From: Ferrimonas futtsuensis DSM 18154
GTDB lineage: Bacteria; Pseudomonadota; Gammaproteobacteria; Enterobacterales; Shewanellaceae
DNA length: 64,000 bases
NCBI RefSeq assembly: GCF_000422645.1
Contig: NZ_AUGL01000001.1
Span: 310,001-374,000 of the forward strand
Direction of reading: 5' to 3'
Part shown: piece by piece, positions 41,756-52,400 of the stretch
Numbering within the stretch: position 1 is the first letter of the stretch
Layout of the letters: each line of letters starts with the position of its first letter
Position numbers and translations under genes: made by a program
Notes under the pieces: generated by a model
The model's input: the letters and a program-made list of their open reading frames with translations, nothing else
What the model was told of the DNA's origin: nothing
Database searches by the model: none

Positions 41756-42657
41756 CGACGGAACGCGAAAACCTGTTTATGAACGCCAAGGAGGTTGCCG
41801 AGTATCTCGACCTGAACGAGAAAAAGGTATACGCCATGGCCAACGAGCAGCAGTTGCCTGGCACCAAGGTGACTGGGAAATGGTTGTTCCCCAAGCCGAT
41901 GATCGATCGCTGGGTGATGGAGTCCTGCCACTTTGGCATGCTCTCCGACCGGCTGATCATCACCGGCAGCGACGACCCCCTACTGCAGTGGGTGATCAAC
42001 CGGCTGGGGCGCCGCATCGAATCCGCCGGCCTGGTGAACTACTGCTCCACCGGCTCCAAGCTGGGCCTGAACCAGTTGGCCAGGGGTCATGCGGATGTGT
42101 GCGCCATGCACTGGGGGGATGAAGCGGAGCGGGATCTTCGCCACACCGCCCTGCTCAAACGCCATCCTCAGTTTAAACAGTGGGTGATGGTCCACGCCTG
42201 CAGCCGCGATTACGGCCTGATGATGCGCAGTGACCACCAGCACCTGTGCCATGACCTGGGCGAAACCCTGGCCCTGCGCTACCGCTGGGTGACCCGCCAG
42301 GAGGGCGCCGGCGCCCGTCACCACTTCGACAACTGGCTCACCAAGATGCACCGCACCACCACAGACATCAACGTGGTCAGCACCGCCTACAGTGAACGGG
42401 AGCTGGCGGGCATGATCGCCCGCAACGAGGCGGAGTTTGGCATGGGGTGCCAGGGGATCGCCGGCGAGTTTGGTCTGGCGTTTGTGCCCCTGGGCAAGGA
42501 GTCTTTCGACCTGGTGATGCCCCAGGGCGTCTACTTCCGTTACCTGCTGCAACAGCTGTTTGAGCTGATGCAGACCCCGGATACCCTGGCCTTCGCCCAG
42601 CGCCTTGGCGGCTACGACCTCTCCGGCTGTGGCCGGATTATCTGGAGCCCGAGCTGA
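41752..42657 (+). CDS. Helix-turn-helix regulator with molybdate/tungstate-type binding-protein domain
   Basis: A 301-residue protein. Residues about 10-55 are an excisionase/MerR-like helix-turn-helix (AKEVAEYLDLNEKKVYAMANE...KWLFPKPMIDRWV). Residues about 65-295 resemble the PBP-like domain (PF12727 type) that is often attached to MoeA or ModE-like proteins and is related to oxyanion-binding proteins. Translationally coupled to fdhD (ATGA overlap), it is a likely cofactor- or metal-status sensor for formate dehydrogenase genes. Ligand not known. Confidence 0.75.
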   Translation: MTTERENLFMNAKEVAEYLDLNEKKVYAMANEQQLPGTKVTGKWLFPKPMIDRWVMESCHFGMLSDRLIITGSDDPLLQWVINRLGRRIESAGLVNYCSTGSKLGLNQLARGHADVCAMHWGDEAERDLRHTALLKRHPQFKQWVMVHACSRDYGLMMRSDHQHLCHDLGETLALRYRWVTRQEGAGARHHFDNWLTKMHRTTTDINVVSTAYSERELAGMIARNEAEFGMGCQGIAGEFGLAFVPLGKESFDLVMPQGVYFRYLLQQLFELMQTPDTLAFAQRLGGYDLSGCGRIIWSPS

Positions 42658-42672
42658 GGCTGCCCCTCGATG

Positions 42673-42701
42673 AAAAAGGGCGCCCTGTGGGCGCCCTTTT
42701 T
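42673..42701. terminator. Bidirectional terminator
   Basis: AAAAAGGGCGCCC-TGT-GGGCGCCCTTTTT, a near-perfect symmetric hairpin between the convergent regulator and sensor-kinase genes, with a T-run on both strands. Confidence 0.93.
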
Positions 42702-44790
42702 CATTGCAGTCCTCGGAGACTGATGGACTGGGTCTCCTCTTCCTCCGAAGGGGCCTCCTTGGGAAGGTTGATGGTAAAGGTGGTCCCAACCCCCTTGGTG
42801 GAGTCCACCTCAATCTGCCCCCCGAAGCGGCGAATGATGCCGTAGGAAAGGGCCAACCCCAGGCCGGTGCCGGTCTTGCGGGTAGTGAAGAAGGGATCGA
42901 AGATTCTGGGCAACAGCTCGGGATCGATGCCGCACCCGTCGTCGGACACCGCCATCTGCACCCCTTTCACCTGGCCCTGTTCATCCAGCCAGTCGCGGGT
43001 GCTCACCCGAATCTGACCACGCTCCTCCATGGCATGACTGGCGTTGATCACCAGGTTGATCAGTACCTGCAGCAGCTGCTGACGGTTGACCACCACTTCA
43101 GCGCTCGCCTGGGGGTCGAGCGCCACATCGATGGCCCGCTTCTCGATAGAGTGGCGCACCAACACCCGCATCTCTTCGACAATGGGGTTGATCGGCTGGC
43201 GTTCCAGCGGAGCATCGAAGTCGCCAGGTCGGGCGTACTGCAGCAGGGACTGGATGATCGCCTTGATGCGCTGCACCTGCTGCAGCACCAGCTCAATCTC
43301 CTCCTCCACATCCTCGGCCCGATCTCCCAGCTCAAACTTCATCAGCTCCATGTTGCCCAGAATCACCGCGGTGGGGTTATTGATCTCATGGGCAATGCCG
43401 GCGGTGAGCTCACCCAGGGCCACCAGTTTTTCGTTGGTGACCATCTGTGCCCGGGTCTCCTCCAGCAGCTGCAGGTTCTCCTTTAATTCACGGGTACGTT
43501 GCTTGAGACTGCGGGTGCGCTCCTCCACCTTGAACTCCAGCTGTTCCGCCGCCGCCTTGATCTGACGGTTGCGCTGCTGCAGCAGATCCAGCATAAGGTC
43601 AAATTGTCGCGCCAGCTGGGACAGCTCATTGTCCGGATCCAACCCCAGGTTGCCGATGCGCCGCTCCTTGCCCTCCTGCATCGCCCGAACCACGGTATGG
43701 ATACGATCCAGGGGTTTCAGCAGACCGGTGGCACCCTTGTACACCGCCAGGCCGGAGAGGGACAGCACCACCATCAGGATGAAACCCAGTTCGAGGATGT
43801 TCAGCAGATAGTTGTGGATAAAAGGCGCTTCGGTGAACCCGGTGTAGAGCATGCCGATGCGCTTGCCGTCCACGTCATACAGCGGCGCATAGGCCGAGAT
43901 GTACCAGTCGTCGTACACGAAAGCCCGGTCAATCCACACCTGGCCCTTATCCAGCACCTTCATCCGCACCTGATCCGACACCAGGGAACCGATGGCCCGG
44001 CGTTCGCCGTCGCGGGCACCGGGTACATTGGTGCTGATGCGCACGCTGTCCAGAAACAGGGTCACCGTGCCGATGGCATCCTGAGGCAGGGTACCCGGGG
44101 CATAAAGCAGGTCGCGGATGTTATCCACCAGAGTCTGATTGCGGTTGAGCAGCACCCCGCCATCCAGATAACCCACCACTTCACCGCTGGTGGCCTTTAC
44201 CTTGAGCAGGGTGCGCATCACCATGCCTCGGCTCTCCATGCCACCGGTGCTGGAGGCGGACATGGGGGTGGACAAAATGGGCATCTCGGCACGGCGGGCC
44301 AATACCGGTCCCAGGGAGGCCAGCTCAGGCTTTTGCAGGACCTGGATGCCAGAGCGGGCCCGTTCGCCATCGGCAGGCATCAGCTTGGCCAGCCTGGGCT
44401 CCAGCAGCACCTGCTCCAGGGTGAGCAACCGCAGGAAATCCAGACCGAGATCCTCCCGGCTCTTCTCCAGCAACCGGTTGATGGCCACATTGTGGGAGTC
44501 CTGGGCGGTCAGCAGACTCTTCAGCTGCCAGGCACTCTGAACCTGGGAGATCACCTGCTCCTGGTCATTAAGCTGCTCGAGGATCACCCCCTGGGCCACG
44601 CCAAGGTCGGCGCGCACCTTCATAAACAGCTGGCTGCCGGTGTAGGAGACGTTCCAGTAGATGGTGATAAACACCAGACTGGCCAGGGTCAGCAACACAG
44701 GCAGCAACATCAGCACCAGCAAACGGTAACGCACCGTGCTGGTCAACAGGCGAACGTCTCCTTCGAAACGTTTACGCCAATAGGAGAAGA

Positions 44791-44809
<19 letters not shown>
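42701..44809 (-). CDS. Membrane sensor histidine kinase (NtrB-like core, Cache-type sensor)
   Basis: A 702-residue kinase. Transmembrane segments at about 30-52 and 345-370 flank a periplasmic sensor of about 290 residues of double-Cache type (YDDWYISAYAPLYD...RIGMLYTGF). HAMP (about 370-420), a coiled segment (EEQLEFKVEERTRSLKQRT region), the phospho-acceptor histidine in GIAHEINNPTAVILGN, and ATPase boxes NLVINASHAM, DDGCGI and GTGLGLA follow. It starts at GTG 44809 or GTG 44794, the latter giving a 4-nt overlap with the response-regulator gene. Its partner is the sigma54 activator next door; formate or tungstate status is a plausible signal. Confidence 0.88.
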
Positions 44810-46167
<1,358 letters not shown>

Positions 46168-46213
46168 GGCGCTGCATTGTCCGATTGATATGGAGCCAAT
46201 TTGTCCCAGGCTA

Positions 46214-46257
46214 GGCCATTTTGGCCGTGCCCGCTTCAAGGGTGTGTCATTTTGACC
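46214..46257. promoter_or_regulatory. Paired activator sites upstream of tupA
   Basis: GGCCATTTTGGCC (46214-46226) and TGTCATTTTGACC (46245-46257), both palindromic around ATTTT and 31 bp apart (three helical turns), at about -118 and -87 from the predicted tupA start. They share the CATTTTG core with the sites at 40782-40835. Being next to the response-regulator gene, they may also serve autoregulation. Confidence 0.6.
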
Positions 46258-46310
46258 TAGTTGACCAGCAAAATCCTGTGAGACAGCTCAAACTTTTCAA
46301 GGAATTCGAG

Positions 46311-46328
46311 TTGGCATCTAAATTGCTG
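46311..46328 (+). promoter_or_regulatory. Sigma54 promoter for tupABC
   Basis: TTGGCATCTAAATTGCTG: TGGCAT and TTGCT with the -24 GG and -12 GC separated by 10 nt, close to the consensus TGGCAC-N5-TTGCW. Start predicted near 46338, 37 nt before the tupA ATG. Confidence 0.7.
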
Positions 46329-46374
46329 TTCGTATAAAAGAACTTGCCATACCCAAATAAAAATGGAGAAACAG

Positions 46375-47172
46375 ATGAAGCGCATCGTCACCGGCCTGTT
46401 GGCCCTGACCCTAAGTTTTGGCGCCTTTGCGGCCAAGGACGTAAAACTGGCTACCACCACCAGCACCGACAACTCAGGTCTGCTGGCCTACCTGCTGCCC
46501 GCCTTTGAACAGGACAGCGGCTACCACATCCAGGTGATCGCCACCGGCACCGGCAAGGCTCTGCGCCACGGTCGTAACGGTGATGTGGATCTGGTGATGA
46601 CCCACGCCCCAGGTGCCGAAGCCAAGTTTGTCGACGACGGCTTTGGCCGTATGCCACGTCAGATCATGGCCAACGACTTCATTATCCTGGGTCCCGACAG
46701 CGATCCGGCAGACCTGAAACACGCCAACGGCATCGCCGATGCCATGAAGCGCATCCACGATACCAACGCCATCTTCGTGTCCCGTGGCGACGAGTCCGGC
46801 ACCCACATGAAGGAGCTGAACCTGTGGAAGAAGGCCAAGGTATCCAATGAATACGCCGGTTACCGCGCCATCGGCCAGGGCATGGGCCCAGCCCTGCTGA
46901 CCGCCAATGAAATGCAGGGTTACCTGCTGGCAGACCGCGGCACCTACCTGGCCTTTATGCACAAGCTGAAGCTGAAAGTGCTGTTTGAGGGCGACGCGAC
47001 CCTGCAAAACCCCTATCAGGTGATTCTGATCAATGACAAGAAGTACCCAGATCTGAATCATGACGGCGCCAAAGCCTTCTCCGACTGGCTGATCAGCGAC
47101 AAAGGTCAGAAGATGATCAATGATTTCCGCATCAAAGGTCAGCCGCTGTTTAAAGCGACCTACAAAAAGTAG
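46375..47172 (+). CDS. tupA: Tungstate ABC transporter, periplasmic binding protein
   Basis: A 265-residue secreted protein (signal peptide ending FGAFA-AK). The mature N-terminus carries LATTTSTDNSGLL, the TupA/WtpA-type oxyanion-binding motif, and FVSRGDESGTH is the second ligand loop. TupA binds tungstate with much higher affinity than molybdate in characterised species. ATG 46375 follows GGAGAAACAG. First gene of a run tupA-tupB-tupC-mobA-mobB/moeA-moaA. Confidence 0.9.
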   Translation: MKRIVTGLLALTLSFGAFAAKDVKLATTTSTDNSGLLAYLLPAFEQDSGYHIQVIATGTGKALRHGRNGDVDLVMTHAPGAEAKFVDDGFGRMPRQIMANDFIILGPDSDPADLKHANGIADAMKRIHDTNAIFVSRGDESGTHMKELNLWKKAKVSNEYAGYRAIGQGMGPALLTANEMQGYLLADRGTYLAFMHKLKLKVLFEGDATLQNPYQVILINDKKYPDLNHDGAKAFSDWLISDKGQKMINDFRIKGQPLFKATYKK

Positions 47173-47177
47173 TGTGA

Positions 47178-47885
47178 ATGAGTAGCACCCTAGACACCCT
47201 GCAGCAGGCCGTCGGCCTGCTGCTCAGCTTTGATCATAAGGTGTGGAGCATCATCCTGGTCTCCTTCACTGTCTCGGTCAAAGCCCTGGGCCTGAGTCTG
47301 ATACCCGCCATCATGGCGGGTTTTGTGCTTGCTCAGGGACGCTTTCCCGGACGCCACACCTTTATCGCCCTGTTCCAGACTCTGCAGGCGATTCCCACCG
47401 TGGTGGTGGGCCTGATGGTCTACCTCCTGCTGTTCCGCCAGGGCCCAATGGGCGATCTCCGCTGGCTGTTCACCCAGAACGCCATGGTGATGGGTCAGAT
47501 CATGCTGGCCACGCCAGTTTTGGTCTCCACCAGTTACGCCGCCTTCGCCAGCGGTGACTGGCGAGCCTGGGAAACCGCCCGAACCCTGGGTGCGTCCAAG
47601 CTGAGGGCGTTTCTGACCCTGTGTCACGAACTCAGAGTGCCACTGATGGTGGCCATCATCGCCGCTTTCAGCCGTATCATTACCGAAGTGGGCAGTTCCA
47701 TGCTGGTGGGGGGAAACATTCAGAACCTGACCCGCAACATGCCCACAGCCATCGCCCTGGAAACCAGCAAAGGGGAGTTCGCTCAGGCGGCCGCCCTGGG
47801 TATGGTGCTGGTGTTCCTGGCGCTGTTGCTGAACTTCTCTCTGAGCGCGTTGCGCGGAAAACAGGAGCATCGTCATCGTGGTTAA
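47178..47885 (+). CDS. tupB: Tungstate ABC transporter permease
   Basis: A 235-residue permease with about five to six transmembrane helices and the cytoplasmic EAA-type loop ([17 protein letters not shown]). It aligns with TupB-type permeases: [16 protein letters not shown] near the N-terminus and [17 protein letters not shown]. It begins 5 nt after tupA and overlaps tupC by 8 nt. Confidence 0.9.
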   Translation: MSSTLDTLQQAVGLLLSFDHKVWSIILVSFTVSVKALGLSLIPAIMAGFVLAQGRFPGRHTFIALFQTLQAIPTVVVGLMVYLLLFRQGPMGDLRWLFTQNAMVMGQIMLATPVLVSTSYAAFASGDWRAWETARTLGASKLRAFLTLCHELRVPLMVAIIAAFSRIITEVGSSMLVGGNIQNLTRNMPTAIALETSKGEFAQAAALGMVLVFLALLLNFSLSALRGKQEHRHRG

Positions 47886-48558
47886 GGTCTCCCTTATTGA
47901 TCCCCTGATCGCCGTGGAAGGGCGCACCCTGCTGCAGGCGGAAGAGATCAGCATCGAGGCTGGGCAGAGCATCTGGCTGCGAGGCGCCAACGGCGCCGGC
48001 AAAACCACCCTGCTCAAGACCCTGGCCGGACTGCGTAAGCCCGATGGCGGCGAGCGCAGAGTCGATGGCGCACCTGGCCCCTGGTGGCGCCTTAAGGTGG
48101 GTGCGGGTCAGATCATCTATCTGCATCAGACCCCCTATCTGTTCGACGGCAGTGTCCGTCAAAACCTGGCTTACAGCCTCAGCCTGCTGCCGATGAACCG
48201 CAGCGACAAAGAGGCCCGAATCGACGAAGCGCTGCGCGCAGCCGAACTGACTCATCTGGTGGACCGTCCCGCCCAGGTGCTGTCAGGGGGCGAACGTCAG
48301 CGTCTGGCCCTGGCCCGGGCCTGGGTGGTGCGTCCGGCGATCCTGCTGCTCGATGAACCCACCGCCAACCTGGACCAGCACTCCATCGAGGTGGTGGCTG
48401 CCATGGTGACCCAGTTGCAACAGCGAGGCTGCGGCATTATGGTCACCAGTCACCAGACCACAGAGGTGACCAGGCTGTGCCGCGACGTATGGCAGATTCA
48501 CAATGGCCACCTGTTTCATACTGTCAGCGAGGAACACCCCCGTGCCAGCTACCAATAA
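47878..48558 (+). CDS. tupC: Tungstate ABC transporter ATPase
   Basis: A 226-residue ABC ATPase starting at GTG 47878 inside the end of tupB. Walker A GANGAGKT, signature LSGGERQR, Walker B ILLLDEP and H-loop TSHQ are intact. It powers import through TupB. The C-terminus overlaps the mobA start by 17 nt. Confidence 0.9.
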   Translation: MVKVSLIDPLIAVEGRTLLQAEEISIEAGQSIWLRGANGAGKTTLLKTLAGLRKPDGGERRVDGAPGPWWRLKVGAGQIIYLHQTPYLFDGSVRQNLAYSLSLLPMNRSDKEARIDEALRAAELTHLVDRPAQVLSGGERQRLALARAWVVRPAILLLDEPTANLDQHSIEVVAAMVTQLQQRGCGIMVTSHQTTEVTRLCRDVWQIHNGHLFHTVSEEHPRASYQ

Positions 48559-49153
48559 CAACATCACCCTGGCCGTACTGGCCGGGGGCCGGGCCCGCCG
48601 CATGGATGGCGAAGACAAAGGCCTGGTGACCGTGGCAGGGAAGCCGATGATCAGCCATGTTCTGGAGCGCTTCACAGAAGACGCCGCCCAGACCCTGGTC
48701 ATCGCCAACCGCAATCAGGACGCCTACGGCGAACTGGGCCACCCCGTGTTCAGCGACGAGCTCGAAGGGTTCCAGGGCCCGATGGCGGGCATGCGCACCG
48801 CCCTGCGTCATTGTGAATCTCCCTACCTGCTGGTGCTGCCCTGTGATGTGCCCATGCTGCCCGGTGACCTGCTTCACAAAATGTTGGATCAGTTGCAGAG
48901 AGAGGATGCGCAGATCGCCGTTGCCTGCGACGATGAGCGCGAACACTCCGTTATCCTACTGATGAAGTCGGATTTAGGCCCCTCCATCGACGAGTTTCTG
49001 GCCAACGGAGACAGAAAAATTCTGCTTTGGTACAACCAAAAGCGCCTGACCAAGGTAACCTTCCCCGGTCAGGCCGAGGCCTTTGCCAATATCAATACTG
49101 CCGAGCAGCGGGACGAGCTGGAACAGCGGCTGCTGGCGAATAAGGATTTGTAA
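48542..49153 (+). CDS. mobA: Molybdenum cofactor guanylyltransferase
   Basis: A 203-residue nucleotidyltransferase joining GMP to molybdopterin to make the guanine dinucleotide cofactor used by formate dehydrogenases. The N-terminal [19 protein letters not shown] motif, the [10 protein letters not shown] metal site and the late NINT block are typical. GTG 48542 with GAGGAA upstream is the likely start. Part of the tup-mob-moe-moa run. Confidence 0.92.
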   Translation: MPATNNNITLAVLAGGRARRMDGEDKGLVTVAGKPMISHVLERFTEDAAQTLVIANRNQDAYGELGHPVFSDELEGFQGPMAGMRTALRHCESPYLLVLPCDVPMLPGDLLHKMLDQLQREDAQIAVACDDEREHSVILLMKSDLGPSIDEFLANGDRKILLWYNQKRLTKVTFPGQAEAFANINTAEQRDELEQRLLANKDL

Positions 49154-49155
49154 CT

Positions 49156-50955
49156 ATGAATGTCGACCAAATTCTGGCGGATTGCCGGGTGCCGGTACTG
49201 GGCATCTGCGCCTACAGTGGCACCGGAAAAACCACGCTGCTGAAGAAGCTGATCCCAGAGCTCAACCGTCGTGGCAAGAAGCTGGCCGTGATCAAGCACG
49301 CCCACCACAACTTCGACGTCGACATTCCTGGTAAGGATTCCTTTGAGCTGCGCAAAGCCGGCGCCGAGCAGATGCTGGTGGCCTCGCACATTCGCCGCGC
49401 CCTGATGGCGGAAAAGGTCACCGACGGCGACCCCGACCTGAAAGAGCTGCTGGGGATGATCGACCAGACCCGGGTGGACATGATCCTGGTGGAGGGATTC
49501 AAGAAGCTGCCACTGCCCAAGCTGGAGCTGCACCGCGCCGAAGTAGGCAAGCCCTTCGTCTTTACTCAGGATGACGCCATCCGCGGCATCGCCGTGGACG
49601 CCGACACCCAGTTGCCGGACGATCTGGCCCTGCCGGTGCTGGAGATCAACGACGTCGACGCCATTGCCGACTTTATCGAGCAGTTTGCCGCCGACTGGAA
49701 GCCGGTGGGCTACGCGCCACTGGGCACCTGTGGCTGTGACGACGTGGAGCGCAAGCAGCTGTCCGTGGCCCAGGGCCAGGCACGCATCCTTGGTGAAGTG
49801 AAACCGGTGACCGCCACCGAAACCGCCCCCCTGCTGCAGGCGCAGAACCGGGTACTGGGCGCTGACATCGCCTCTCCAGTCAATGTGCCTCAACACACCA
49901 ACTCCGCCATGGATGGCTACGCCATCCGTAACGACGGCCAGCACGACAGCTTCACCGTAGTGGCCGAAGTCCTGGCTGGCCACGGCTATGACGACGAGGT
50001 TCTGTCCGGCGAAGCGGTGAAGATCATGACCGGGGCCCCACTGCCAGCTGGCGTGGATACCGTCATCATGCGCGAACTGGCCACCCAGGAGGGAGACCAG
50101 GTCCGCTTCGACGGCGACATCGAGACCGGCCAGAACATCCGTCAGGCCGGCGAAGACATCGCCGTTGGCGCCACCGCCCTGACCGCCGGCAACCGTATCG
50201 GCCCAGCCGAACTGGGGCTGCTGGCCTCCCTGGGTCTGGGGGAACTGCCGGTCTACCGCAAACCCAAGGTGGCGGTATTCTCCACCGGCGACGAGGTGTG
50301 TCAGCCCGGCGAGCCCCTGAAACCCAACTGCATCTTCGACTCCAACCGCTTCACCATCCAGGGGATGCTGGCCAAGTTAGGCTGCGAAGTGGTGGACCTG
50401 GGGATTCTGGAAGACACCGAAGAGGCGATGGCCGACGCCTTGCAGGCCGCCAGTGAACAGGCGGACGTGGTGATCACTTCGGGTGGTGTCTCCGTGGGTG
50501 ACGCCGACTTCATCAAGCCGGTGATGGAGCGCCTGGGTCACATCGATTTCTGGAAGATCGCCATGCGCCCCGGCCGTCCTCTGGCATTTGGCAAGATCAA
50601 GGACACCCTGCTGTTCGGCCTGCCCGGCAACCCGGTGGCCGTGATGGTCTCCTTTATGCAGTTTGTTCAGCCCGCCCTGCGCAAGATGATGGGCGAGCCC
50701 AACTGGAAGCCGCAGATGATGCGCGCCACCGCCGGCGAGCCGATGCGCTCCAAGCAGGGCCGCACCGAGTTCCAGCGTGGCATCATGCAGCTGAACAGCC
50801 TGGGTGAGCTGACGGTGACCACCACCGGCGCCCAGGGGTCCGGGATCCTGAGCTCGATGGTTCAGGGCAACTGCCTGATTATTATTGAAGAGTGCCAGGG
50901 CAACATCAGCGCTGGCGAGGCGGTCTGGGTTCAGCCCTTCGCCGATCTGCTGTAA
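49156..50955 (+). CDS. MobB-MoeA fusion protein
   Basis: A 599-residue two-domain protein. Residues 1-175 are MobB, the GTP-binding adaptor (P-loop GICAYSGTGKTTLLKKL, then KHAHHNFDVD and LVEGFK). Residues about 190-599 are MoeA, molybdopterin molybdotransferase (HTNSAMDGYA, TGDEV, SGGVSVGDAD, GLPGNPVAV). Fusing guanine-dinucleotide formation to metal insertion suggests channelling toward bis-MGD enzymes. The total length equals E. coli MobB plus MoeA, so neither domain is truncated. Confidence 0.93.
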   Translation: MNVDQILADCRVPVLGICAYSGTGKTTLLKKLIPELNRRGKKLAVIKHAHHNFDVDIPGKDSFELRKAGAEQMLVASHIRRALMAEKVTDGDPDLKELLGMIDQTRVDMILVEGFKKLPLPKLELHRAEVGKPFVFTQDDAIRGIAVDADTQLPDDLALPVLEINDVDAIADFIEQFAADWKPVGYAPLGTCGCDDVERKQLSVAQGQARILGEVKPVTATETAPLLQAQNRVLGADIASPVNVPQHTNSAMDGYAIRNDGQHDSFTVVAEVLAGHGYDDEVLSGEAVKIMTGAPLPAGVDTVIMRELATQEGDQVRFDGDIETGQNIRQAGEDIAVGATALTAGNRIGPAELGLLASLGLGELPVYRKPKVAVFSTGDEVCQPGEPLKPNCIFDSNRFTIQGMLAKLGCEVVDLGILEDTEEAMADALQAASEQADVVITSGGVSVGDADFIKPVMERLGHIDFWKIAMRPGRPLAFGKIKDTLLFGLPGNPVAVMVSFMQFVQPALRKMMGEPNWKPQMMRATAGEPMRSKQGRTEFQRGIMQLNSLGELTVTTTGAQGSGILSSMVQGNCLIIIEECQGNISAGEAVWVQPFADLL

Positions 50956-50967
50956 CGGGAGCACCCC

Positions 50968-51954
50968 ATGAGCCTGATAGACGGCTTTGGCCGTAAGATC
51001 GATTACCTGAGACTGTCCGTCACCGACCGCTGCGACTTCCGCTGCGTCTACTGCATGGACGAAAACCCCACGTTCCTCAAGCGGGATGACGTGCTGACCC
51101 TGGAGGAGCTGAGCGTCATCGCCCAGGCCTTCACCGAGCTGGGCGTCGAACGGATCCGCCTCACCGGCGGCGAGCCCCTGGTGCGCACCGACCTGAGCGT
51201 GCTGGTGCGCAAGCTGTCCAAGCTGCCGGGTCTGAAAGATCTGTCGATGACCACCAACGGGTCGCGACTGACCAAGTTCGCCCATGTAATGTCCGGCAAT
51301 GGCCTGCAACGCCTCAACATCAGCCTGGACACCCTGGATGCGGATCGCTTCGCCGAAGTCACCCGCAAGGGCAACCTGGAACGGGTTCTGGCGGGCATCG
51401 ATGCCGCCCGGGATGCCGATTTCGAGCGGATCAAGATCAACGCCGTCGTGATGAAGGGCAAAAATGACCACGAGGTGCTGGACCTGGTGAACTTCGCCCG
51501 GGACAAGGGGATCGACATCAGCTTTATCGAGGAGATGCCCCTGGGCGCCTTCGACGGTGAGCGCCGGGAGCAGACCCTGTGTACCTCGGAAGAGGTTCGC
51601 GGCTTCATTGAGCCCACCCATCCGCTGACCCCCACCTCGGATCGCACCGGCGGCCCAGCCCGCTACTACAAGATGGCGGACAGCGACATTCGTGTGGGCT
51701 TCATCTCGCCCCACAGCCACAACTTCTGCCACGAATGTAACCGGGTGCGGGTGACGGTGAAGGGTGAACTGCTGCTCTGTCTGGGTAACGAGAACTCGGT
51801 GGACCTGAAACAGATCCTGCGGGACAACGACGGCAGCGTCGACGCGGTGAAGCAGGCGATCATCACCGCCATGAAGGTGAAGCCGGAGAAGCACCTGTTC
51901 GGTCACGAAGAGGGCACCCAGATCCTGCGCTTTATGAGCCTGACCGGCGGCTAA
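50968..51954 (+). CDS. moaA: GTP 3',8-cyclase
   Basis: A 328-residue radical-SAM enzyme, first step of molybdopterin synthesis. The SAM cluster cysteines are C22, C26 and C29 (CDFRCVYC). The C-terminal cluster is indicated by FCHECNRVR and a later LLLCLG, and the chain ends in the essential Gly-Gly. RBS GGGAG precedes ATG 50968. moaBCDE are not in this window. Confidence 0.95.
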   Translation: MSLIDGFGRKIDYLRLSVTDRCDFRCVYCMDENPTFLKRDDVLTLEELSVIAQAFTELGVERIRLTGGEPLVRTDLSVLVRKLSKLPGLKDLSMTTNGSRLTKFAHVMSGNGLQRLNISLDTLDADRFAEVTRKGNLERVLAGIDAARDADFERIKINAVVMKGKNDHEVLDLVNFARDKGIDISFIEEMPLGAFDGERREQTLCTSEEVRGFIEPTHPLTPTSDRTGGPARYYKMADSDIRVGFISPHSHNFCHECNRVRVTVKGELLLCLGNENSVDLKQILRDNDGSVDAVKQAIITAMKVKPEKHLFGHEEGTQILRFMSLTGG

Positions 51955-51971
51955 CGCCGTTGTCCGTCAGA

Positions 51972-51999
51972 AAGCCTCGCCATGGAGCGGGGCTTTTTT
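51972..51999 (+). terminator. Terminator after moaA
   Basis: AAGCCTCGC-CATGGA-GCGGGGCTT followed by TTTT. Confidence 0.85.
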
Positions 52000-52053
52000 A
52001 TGGGCGCAAGAAATTGGGGGAAACAGGGGGGGGTTTCTGGGGGCCAGAAACAG

Positions 52054-52077
52054 AAAAAGCCGCTGATAAACAGCGGC
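52054..52077 (-). terminator. Terminator of the tRNA transcript
   Basis: On the minus strand GCCGCTG-TTTAT-CAGCGGC followed by TTTTT, downstream of tRNA-His. Confidence 0.85.
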
Positions 52078-52091
52078 TTCTCTATGAATAA

Positions 52092-52168
52092 TGGGGTGGC
52101 TGATGGGATTTGAACCCACGACAACCGGAATCACAATCCGGGACTCTACCAACTGAGCTACAGCCACC
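52092..52168 (-). tRNA. tRNA-His (GTG)
   Basis: 77 nt including the family-specific extra 5' G and an encoded CCA. The cloverleaf has acceptor GGTGGCT/AGCCACC, D arm AGCTCAGTTGGTAGAG, anticodon loop ATTGTGAT (GTG) and T arm GTGGGTTCAAATCCCAT. Transcribed with tRNA-Arg upstream. Confidence 0.96.
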
Positions 52169-52208
52169 ACAGAGTCTTTTGTGTCAAACCAAATCCCCTG
52201 GCGGAAAA

Positions 52209-52285
52209 TGGCGCGCCCAGGAGGATTCGAACCCCCGGCCTCACCCTCCGGAGGGGTGCGCTCTATCCAGCTGAGCTATGGGCGC
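52209..52285 (-). tRNA. tRNA-Arg (CCG)
   Basis: 77 nt with encoded CCA. Acceptor GCGCCCA/TGGGCGC, D arm AGCTCAGCTGGATAGAG, anticodon loop CTCCGGA (CCG, reading CGG) and T arm with GGTTCGAATCC. First gene of the tRNA pair. Confidence 0.96.
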
Positions 52286-52400
52286 TTCCTTTGACGGCGG
52301 CTATGTTACGGTGAACACCGGCACAGGTCCAACGTTTTTTCCAAAAACACCGCACGACCGAGCAAAAAATAGCTAACGCGGCGGTTTTTGTCACCAGTCT

